Positions 39,153 through 43,763 of a DNA stretch of 43,763 bases are shown here, piece after piece (within the stretch, counting starts at the first letter, position 1; the number at the start of each line of letters is the position of its first letter). A program made the position numbers and the translations under genes. A model generated the notes under the pieces. That model made no database searches and was not told where the DNA came from. It saw only the letters and a list, made by a program, of their open reading frames with translations. Source of the DNA: Candidatus Adlerbacteria bacterium (GTDB taxonomy: Bacteria; Patescibacteriota; Minisyncoccia; Phycocordibacterales; SBAW01); contig CAISEE010000045.1 of the NCBI GenBank assembly GCA_903884345.1, positions 1 through 43,763 of the forward strand. The letters are read 5' to 3'.

Positions 39153-39157
39153 GGTGA

Positions 39158-39859
39158 GTGACTATGACAAAACCATTCACAACATTATTTATGCTCATGT
39201 CAGTCGACGGGAAGATTTCTACCGGCGATGCAGACGACCGTGATATCGATAAAGATCTGCCGCACATAGACGGGGCACGCGAGGGTTTAGAGCAATACTA
39301 CGAGCTTGAGCGATGGACCGACTTGTGGTCACTCAACACAGGACGCGTATTCGCCAAGATAGGTGTCAACGAGAAGACCGACGAGCCGACCAAACTGCCG
39401 GTGAGCTTTGTGGTAATCGATAGTAAGCCACATTTAACCGAAAGCGGCGTTGCCTATCTCGCAAAAAAAGCGCATACGTTTGTCCTTGTGACAACAAACC
39501 CTACACATCCTGCGCATGCGCTGACAGATGCTCACCCAAATCTGCATGTTATTTCATATACAGAGCAAATTGACTTTGTTGACCTGTTTTGCCAACTGAA
39601 AGAAACCTACATCGCCGACAAACTCACCGTCCAATCGGGCGGTACGCTAAATACCCGATTGCTGCGAGATGGATTGATCGACCGTGTGTTGTTGGTTGTC
39701 GCTCCGCTGCTTATTGGTGGCAAAGATACGGCATCACTCCTCGATGGCAAATCGCTCCACACAATGAAAGACCTGGCAGAGATTCGTACGCTCGAGCTCG
39801 TGCAAGCAAAACCGCTCGAGCATTCCTATTTGCTGCTCGAATACAAGGTACGAAACTAG
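39158..39859 (+). CDS. RibD C-terminal/dihydrofolate-reductase-family protein
   Basis: The protein has 233 residues from GTG 39158 (231 from ATG 39164). The RibD_C fold is shown by LFMLMSVDGKISTG near the start, the NADPH-binding VQSGGTLNTRLLRDGLIDR and VAPLLIGGKDTASLL. In riboflavin synthesis this domain reduces the pyrimidinone intermediate. No deaminase domain or other rib gene is present, so it may act on another substrate. It is a single-gene unit. Confidence 0.88.
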   Translation: MTMTKPFTTLFMLMSVDGKISTGDADDRDIDKDLPHIDGAREGLEQYYELERWTDLWSLNTGRVFAKIGVNEKTDEPTKLPVSFVVIDSKPHLTESGVAYLAKKAHTFVLVTTNPTHPAHALTDAHPNLHVISYTEQIDFVDLFCQLKETYIADKLTVQSGGTLNTRLLRDGLIDRVLLVVAPLLIGGKDTASLLDGKSLHTMKDLAEIRTLELVQAKPLEHSYLLLEYKVRN

Positions 39860-39865
39860 CGGTTT

Positions 39866-39881
39866 CATAAGGTACCTTATG
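39866..39881. other. 16-base perfect palindrome between convergent genes
   Basis: CATAAGG-TA-CCTTATG follows the reductase stop by six bases, with GTTTCA/TGAAAC arms outside it. No U-run is present. It resembles the hairpin repeats in position but not in loop sequence. Confidence 0.5.
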
Positions 39882-39902
39882 TGCTGGTTCTGAAACGCGC
39901 TT

Positions 39903-40514
39903 TTAGAGCGCGTGTGTGCCCAACCGCACGACCCGGCGGCGCCATTCGTTGCGCTTCCATTCGGGGGCTTTCAGCGACGGACCGAATGTGGAGACGCTCG
40001 TTTTCATGCCGGCAAATTCCAAAATGGCTTTGCGGATAATGCGCGTGTGGTTGGTGTTGAAAAGCTTCAGGAGCGTGGGTTGTCCGGCCGAGAGCGTAAT
40101 GACGCGGGCGGTCTTCCCTACCAGCAATTTTTTATGCAAGTCGAGGTGCGCGCCAATGCCTGTTTTGTAAAAGTTAAAGGCAAAGCCCGGGAGCCACATG
40201 CGGTCGAACATTCCTTTGAGGAGCGCGGGCAGCGAACACCACCATGTGGGGTAGATGACGACGAAGTGGTCGCACCACGAAATCGCATCTTGTAGTTCTT
40301 TGAGTTGCGGCTCGAGCTCTTGGCGCGTCATGTAGCCTTTGTGGAGGATGGGATCGAATTGGATGTCGCCCAGATTGAATCGACGCACCTCGTGGCCTGC
40401 CTTCTTTGCTGCTGTTTCGTACAACAACGCCAACTCGCCGCAGTACGTTTGCCCAGAGTTGGGGTGGCCAAGCAAGACGACAATTTTCTTATTTTTCTGG
40501 GAATCAAAAAACAT
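39903..40514 (-). CDS. Flavodoxin-fold NAD(P)H quinone oxidoreductase-like protein
   Basis: The 203-residue protein has an FMN-binding start KIVVLLGHPNSGQTYCGE and the family core FVVIYPTWWCSLPALLKGMF followed by DRMWLPGFAF. This is the NQO1/MdaB/YwrO-like pattern. It would reduce quinones or related electrophiles. The start is at ATG 40514, seven bases after the second stop of the proline-rich gene, which suggests one transcript. Confidence 0.88.
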   Translation of the reverse strand: MFFDSQKNKKIVVLLGHPNSGQTYCGELALLYETAAKKAGHEVRRFNLGDIQFDPILHKGYMTRQELEPQLKELQDAISWCDHFVVIYPTWWCSLPALLKGMFDRMWLPGFAFNFYKTGIGAHLDLHKKLLVGKTARVITLSAGQPTLLKLFNTNHTRIIRKAILEFAGMKTSVSTFGPSLKAPEWKRNEWRRRVVRLGTHAL

Positions 40515-40640
40515 ACATGATTAGGGCTGCGGCGGTCGCGGGACGGTGCGGATGGTCGGGAGGCTGCTTACTTCGGGGTCGGGGATTTCGGGCGTGGGCG
40601 GCGGCACGGGGCGTGGTGGCGGGGGGAAGATTGGTGCGGG

Positions 40641-41573
40641 TTATGCCGCCATGTGTGCGGGTGGCGCAGGTGGCGATGGGAACATACCGACAGGCTGCAT
40701 GTTCAACACGACAGGCGGCAGCGGTGGTTCGGCCGGCGCTGCCGGTGCCAACGGGCGCATTGGCGCTGGTCGCGGCACAGGCGGCGGGATGGGAGTCGGT
40801 GGCATCGATGGGGAGGCCTTCATCGGCGCAAACACCGCCGACTCGGTGCTGATGGTTGGTTTGGGTTGGAGAATCGGCATTGCTGTTGGCTCAATTATCT
40901 GCTGGCGCGGGGTGAGTGTGGGGGCGGGCTTCATGGTCGGTGCCAATTCTTGACCCATAAAGTTTGGCTGCACGTAGGGTTTGCGCATGGTCTGCTCTTG
41001 CAGGTTAACCGACGGCGGGGGGATCTTCCCTACCAAGTAGGCTTCGGCACCGCTCGCAACCTCTACTTTTTTGTCGCGCATCGTAAAGACGAGCACCGTC
41101 CAAATGAGCATGAACCCAAGCATCCAAAAGCCATAGAAGATGCCGAGTTGTTGGAGCGGAAGCGCCGGCTGCAAAATATGGACGGCAAAGAGCGCAAACC
41201 ACGTGCCGCCGACCAGGCCCTCGAAGACGCTTGCCATCGTGCTGCCCGGGCTTCGTGCCATAAGCGACAGCAGCACCATGAGTCCAATGAGCGCGCATTT
41301 AAATAGGTAGATGTTCGATGCCGCAATACTGTCCTGCTGTAGGTACATAACCCCAGTGATGCCAGCCGCCGAGGCGAACACCAAAAAGACGCCGACCATG
41401 AGGACGCGCCGGATCGCGCCGTTGAAGCGCTGCTCGTCGGGGCTCACCACGCGGTCGCGCATTGTCATGATGTAGGCCACGAGCGTGAGCGTCTCGGCAC
41501 CCACGCCAAGCGCCATCCCCAACTGTTGGGCGCAGTAGCAGATGAGGTTGAGCAACGCGAAAGAAAAGACCAT
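40641..41573 (-). CDS. Multi-pass membrane protein with proline-rich C-terminal tail
   Basis: The 310-residue protein has four to five membrane segments (FSFALLNLICYCAQQLGMAL, VLMVGVFLVFASAAGITGVM, ALIGLMVLLSLMA, FWMLGFMLIWTVLVF). A long Pro/Ala/Met-rich cytoplasmic tail (SMPPTPIPPPVPRPAPMRPL) then ends at TAA 40641-40643. In the same frame beyond this stop, 39 further codons are open (40524-40640) with the same style (PAPIFPPPPRPVPPPTPEIP, ...RTVPRPPQP) and a TAA at 40521. The visible stop is therefore probably a nonsense change, a sequencing error or a read-through site. TACAAT lies six bases before the ATG. Confidence 0.72.
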   Translation of the reverse strand: MVFSFALLNLICYCAQQLGMALGVGAETLTLVAYIMTMRDRVVSPDEQRFNGAIRRVLMVGVFLVFASAAGITGVMYLQQDSIAASNIYLFKCALIGLMVLLSLMARSPGSTMASVFEGLVGGTWFALFAVHILQPALPLQQLGIFYGFWMLGFMLIWTVLVFTMRDKKVEVASGAEAYLVGKIPPPSVNLQEQTMRKPYVQPNFMGQELAPTMKPAPTLTPRQQIIEPTAMPILQPKPTISTESAVFAPMKASPSMPPTPIPPPVPRPAPMRPLAPAAPAEPPLPPVVLNMQPVGMFPSPPAPPAHMAA

Positions 41574-41579
41574 ATAAAA

Positions 41580-41585
41580 ATTGTA
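41580..41585 (-). promoter_or_regulatory. Candidate -10 box of the proline-rich membrane protein gene
   Basis: TACAAT on the minus strand, six bases before the ATG at 41573. Confidence 0.45.
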
Positions 41586-41608
41586 GCACATGCAAACGGG
41601 AGTGGTGT

Positions 41609-41656
41609 CTATAAAAATGGAAAAGTCGGTGCACGCAATTTTTGCGATACACCGAC
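41609..41656 (-). terminator. Terminator of the cold-shock-type gene
   Basis: GTCGGTG (41625-41631) pairs with CACCGAC (41650-41656), with an inner CGCAA/TTGCG stem. The minus strand continues TTTTCCATTTTTAT. Confidence 0.85.
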
Positions 41657-41672
41657 CGTTGTGACCAAAAAG

Positions 41673-42032
41673 TTAGACCCCGAAGAACTTGCTGACGCGA
41701 CGTGCGATTTTGCTGAGTGGCGCCTCCGTCGTGACGCTCGCCGCTGTGGCTTGCGCCGGAATCGGCGTGGGTTCTTCGCTGAGGAACACCGTCCCCCACG
41801 ACGTACGGTATTCGCCGTCACGTTTGGGATTGGGTTCGATGTGGAACTTGACCCAGGCTCCCGCGACGATGGACGCTCTTTGTCCGAAGTCCGGGCAATT
41901 GTTCGCGTGGATGAGAATGTCGCCCCGCAGGATGATTCCTTGTGGTGAAAGGCTGGTCAGACCGACCCAGCCAAACCCTTTCGTAGGGTCAAATTTGGCG
42001 ATTTGACCAACGAAATCAACGTCTCCGACCAT
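41673..42032 (-). CDS. Cold-shock-domain-like protein
   Basis: The protein has 119 residues. Residues about 8-70 resemble a CSD/OB fold: GQIAKFDPTKGFGWVGL (compare the KGFGF motif), GDILIHANN and AGAWVKFHIEPNPK. RNP aromatic residues are partly kept (FGWVGL, ILIHA). The tail is Ala/Pro-rich with a basic end (KIARRVSKFF). It probably binds single-stranded nucleic acid. GGAGAG six bases before the ATG and its own promoter and terminator make it a separate unit. Confidence 0.75.
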   Translation of the reverse strand: MVGDVDFVGQIAKFDPTKGFGWVGLTSLSPQGIILRGDILIHANNCPDFGQRASIVAGAWVKFHIEPNPKRDGEYRTSWGTVFLSEEPTPIPAQATAASVTTEAPLSKIARRVSKFFGV

Positions 42033-42067
42033 GTTGCACTCTCCAACGATGTAACAAACCTAGCGCA

Positions 42068-42096
42068 ATCATAGCACGGTATGGTCGGATTGTAAA
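42068..42096 (-). promoter_or_regulatory. Promoter of the cold-shock-type gene
   Basis: TTTACA, 17 bases, TATGAT on the minus strand, with a predicted leader of about 30 bases that contains the SD. Confidence 0.7.
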
Positions 42097-42147
42097 GCTA
42101 TTTGCTGCGTCAATACAATACCAATCGGCACGTTCCCGAATATGAGA

Positions 42148-42179
42148 AAAGGGCGAACCAAATGAATGGTCCGCCCTTT
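42148..42179 (-). terminator. Terminator downstream of the tandem repeat
   Basis: AAAGGGCG and CGCCCTTT, extended by ACCA/TGGT after a mismatch, form a hairpin. The minus strand then reads TCTCAT, so the U-run is short. It closes the transcript of the lipoprotein gene. Confidence 0.65.
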
Positions 42180-42195
42180 ATCGACCAAAGTCGTT

Positions 42196-42305
42196 AGCAC
42201 AGTAGCACATAAGCACAGTATCCTTTCGCACAGTAGTCTTCAGCACAGTAGCCCGGTAGCACAGTAGTCTTTAGCGTAGTAGCCCAAAAGTCGGTAGCGC
42301 GGTAG
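42196..42305. repeat. Tandem array of AGCACAGTAG-like units
   Basis: Seven units of AGCACAGTAG or close variants begin at about 42196, 42212, 42227, 42242, 42258, 42273 and 42296, so the first six are spaced 15-16 bases apart. The last two units are the most degenerate. The array lies between the lipoprotein stop and a terminator, that is, in its 3' untranslated region. Confidence 0.85.
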
Positions 42306-42309
42306 CCGT

Positions 42310-43065
42310 TTATTCAATTGCCGGCGAGATGGTGACGCTGGTGAACGCATGCGCTTGGCGTGAGGTGTCGCGCGGCGCAGGCGGTTCGTGTGACCACCGT
42401 ACCGGGCCTTGGCCAGAGTATGGTGCTACGTAGATGACTTCGGTGGTCAATTGACTGTTCTTACGCTCGCCGCCCGGATAGATCACCTTCGGCAACGGCG
42501 GCAGCGCGACGTACGGTGTTAACTCGTAAAGCGAACTCTGTTCGGTGATGGCCGGTTTGGAAGCGGCCGCGGCGGCGGGAGGAACAGCAGGAGTCGCGAT
42601 GGGGGCAGCAGATTGCGCCGCTGGCGCAGGAGCCGGAGGCGCCGGTGCTTTGGCGGCAGATGTCGGTGCTGGCTTGGGAGCCGTGCCGGCCTTGGGCGGG
42701 CCCGAGTCCCAAATGATGAAGCTGTTGCCGCTGTTGGCGGCGTCGGCCTCATGTTTGGGTGTAGCAACGCGAGGCGCGGCCGGTCGATGTTTGGCGACCG
42801 TCGCCGGTGCCTTGGTCGAAACCGGTCTCCTGATGTGTGTCGGCAGCGGCGCTTTCTTCGCCACGGTGGCCGATACGATTGGTTGCGGAGTCGCACGCAC
42901 AGCGGGTGCCTGCGGTTGTGCCGGCACAGCCGGATGGTCCACAAGTTGCACCTGTGCCGCCCACGTGTGTGCGGTGGCGTCAGGTGTTGGCGTGCTGCTG
43001 CATCCGACGACGAAGAACAGCAGAAGAAGAGGCAGTACTGATAGTACCGCGTGTATGCGTCGCAT
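42310..43065 (-). CDS. Proline/alanine-rich lipoprotein
   Basis: The protein has 251 residues. The signal peptide ends in lipobox VVGC (MRRIHAVLSVLPLLLLFFVV then GC). A long Ala/Pro/Lys-rich stretch (about residues 40-175, for example APKPAPTSAAKAPAPPAPAP) looks like a wall-spanning linker. The C-terminal part (LYELTPYVALPPLPKVIYPG, TTEVIYVAPYSGQGPVRW) may be a small domain. No family is recognised. AAGGAG six bases before the ATG fixes the start and excludes a longer frame. It overlaps the upstream secreted-protein gene by 86 bases. Confidence 0.75.
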   Translation of the reverse strand: MRRIHAVLSVLPLLLLFFVVGCSSTPTPDATAHTWAAQVQLVDHPAVPAQPQAPAVRATPQPIVSATVAKKAPLPTHIRRPVSTKAPATVAKHRPAAPRVATPKHEADAANSGNSFIIWDSGPPKAGTAPKPAPTSAAKAPAPPAPAPAAQSAAPIATPAVPPAAAAASKPAITEQSSLYELTPYVALPPLPKVIYPGGERKNSQLTTEVIYVAPYSGQGPVRWSHEPPAPRDTSRQAHAFTSVTISPAIE

Positions 43066-43471
43066 CGTGATCTCCTTTCGCGTTCTTCGGTTCAGCGGGC
43101 GTCGGCAGCGTTGTCGTGACCGTGATTTCGTACCACGGCTGCATCGCCACCTTCCAGGACCGGATGACCCCGATCTGGTAGTGTTGTCCGACACCGCCCG
43201 ACAACTGGTAGTTGGCCGGATAGATGGTGACGGTCATGCCGCCGAGACTAGCCGTCATCGGCTTGTGCGTATCCACGTGCGAAAAGCACGCGTGCCCGAA
43301 CTTGCCGTCGTACTCGAAGTACAAGACGGCCGCGAGCTTGGTCGGACTCATTTTGCAGTCCTCGTGAGCCAACACCGAGTACGGCCGAAGATGTTCGGCC
43401 TTTGCCGGCGCGGTGCCGATTGCAGACACTGCAATCACAGCTCCCGCAGCTAACAATGTATTTTTCAACAT
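42980..43471 (-). CDS. Secreted protein of unknown function
   Basis: The 163-residue protein has a Sec signal peptide (MLKNTLLAAGAVIAVSAIGT, APAKA before Glu26). The mature part has two cysteines (HEDCKMS and HACFSH) that may form a disulfide, and a beta-rich stretch (MTVTIYPANYQLSGG, WYEITVTTTLP). No family is recognised. GGAGA six bases before the ATG supports the start. The last 29 residues are read within the start of the lipoprotein gene. In another frame a TGA lies shortly before that gene's SD, so a small indel may have removed the original stop. Confidence 0.68.
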   Translation of the reverse strand: MLKNTLLAAGAVIAVSAIGTAPAKAEHLRPYSVLAHEDCKMSPTKLAAVLYFEYDGKFGHACFSHVDTHKPMTASLGGMTVTIYPANYQLSGGVGQHYQIGVIRSWKVAMQPWYEITVTTTLPTPAEPKNAKGDHDATHTRGTISTASSSAVLRRRMQQHANT

Positions 43472-43630
43472 CCGTGTTCTCCAGTTGGGTTTCTTGCAGT
43501 CACACCACGTGCCGCAAGCAGTCTGTTTTCTCCATTCTGGAGAATGATAGGAACCGTATATAAAAGGACGGCTATCTTGACCATACCAACTTCTTTACAG
43601 CCTGTCTAGTAGTCGTTATTCAAATGAACA
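43472..43630. other. Intergenic region upstream of the secreted protein gene
   Basis: No gene seen. It contains inverted repeats around 43529-43545 (TCTCCA/TGGAGA and CATTCT/AGAATG, nested) and an AT-rich TATATA at about 43557 that could be the -10 region of the secreted protein gene. Confidence 0.35.
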
Positions 43631-43653
43631 ACCTCGCAGCAAGCTGACGAGGT
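43631..43653 (-). terminator. Possible weak terminator of the right-edge gene
   Basis: ACCTCG/CGAGGT 6-bp stem just after the stop of the partial gene; only a short T-rich tract follows on the minus strand. Confidence 0.35.
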
Positions 43654-43654
43654 A

Positions 43655-43763
43655 TCAAAACAAGACAGGCTGATCTGCGTGCAATTTGATGTACTCCTTG
43701 TCTTTGCCTTGCGACTTGACGTATTCGAGCACCGCTCGTTCTGAGCCAGAGCGGCCGACAGTA
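43655..43763 (-). CDS. 3' end of an unrecognised gene at the window edge
   Basis: An open frame enters from the right edge and gives 35 residues (for example SGSERAVLEYVKSQGKDKEY and ending HADQPVLF) before a TGA. It is charged and helix-like. A short hairpin follows. Nothing more can be said without the upstream sequence. Confidence 0.5.
   Translation of the reverse strand, partial: TVGRSGSERAVLEYVKSQGKDKEYIKLHADQPVLF

Noticed and set aside
40546-40953. Gly-rich plus-strand reading frame (135 codons)
   Set aside because: It is the antisense of the Pro/Ala-rich tail of the membrane protein gene; Pro codons read as Gly on the other strand.
42181-42309. CRISPR array
   Set aside because: Repeat units are only about 10 bases with 5-7-base spacers, far shorter than CRISPR repeats and spacers.
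42545-43453. Ala/Gly-rich plus-strand frame of about 300 codons
   Set aside because: Antisense of the proline/alanine-rich lipoprotein and the secreted protein, both of which have signal peptides and SD sequences on the minus strand.

Overview
The window reads as a chromosomal segment of a Candidate Phyla Radiation (Patescibacteria, probably Parcubacteria-like) bacterium. The evidence is gene content. There is a ribosomal-protein/rpoA operon followed by a PilM-like and baseplate-J-like pair, an AlaRS without its C-terminal domain, an AspRS of archaeal type, a sigma-region-4 plus HARE-HTH regulator, DUF5671 and DUF7282 membrane proteins, and a large two-part membrane protein with the C-terminal motif seen beside HerA/VirD4-type ATPases. 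The lineage call is inference; no rRNA gene is present.

Layout: 1-9.4 kb (minus strand) holds aspS (cut by the left edge), trpS, a frameshifted dnaJ, an ABC exporter, a three-gene secreted cassette around a CsgG/HfaB-type lipoprotein, dnaK and grpE. An orphan gene (9.5-10.0 kb, frameshifted) precedes the operon infA-rpmJ-rpsM-rpsK-rpsD-rpoA-rplQ-rplM-rpsI (10.1-14.1 kb). A baseplate-J-like protein and a PilM-like ATPase follow (14.2-16.4 kb), then a paralogue of the orphan gene (16.6-17.1 kb). 17.2-28.9 kb carries alaS, two M16 peptidase subunits, ung, a 2H phosphoesterase, two nuclease-fold proteins, MgtC, DUF7282, mnmA and mltG. 29-36.9 kb carries the two-part membrane protein, the sigma/HARE regulator, leuS, DUF5671, a small membrane protein and ychF. 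36.9-40.5 kb carries small enzymes (kinases, acetyltransferase, hydrolase, RibD-type reductase, flavodoxin-fold reductase). 40.5-43.8 kb carries a proline-rich membrane protein, a cold-shock-type protein, a tandem repeat, a lipoprotein, a secreted protein and the 3' end of an unknown gene.

Two expression styles coexist. Most housekeeping transcription units start with a -10 box only 6-10 bases before the ATG, which predicts leaderless mRNAs, and their genes lack Shine-Dalgarno (SD) sequences. A second set of nine orphan, mostly secreted or membrane genes has clear SD sequences, and most of their units end in strong hairpin terminators. The most striking members are the CsgG/HfaB cassette, which splits the grpE-dnaK-dnaJ cluster, and a duplicated unknown gene family whose copies share a related terminator hairpin. 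A second discovery is a 21-base hairpin repeat with a constant loop and a covarying stem found at the 3' ends of operons.

Several reading-frame breaks (dnaJ, the first orphan gene, a stop inside a proline-rich tail, an 86-base gene overlap) may be real decay or residual assembly errors.
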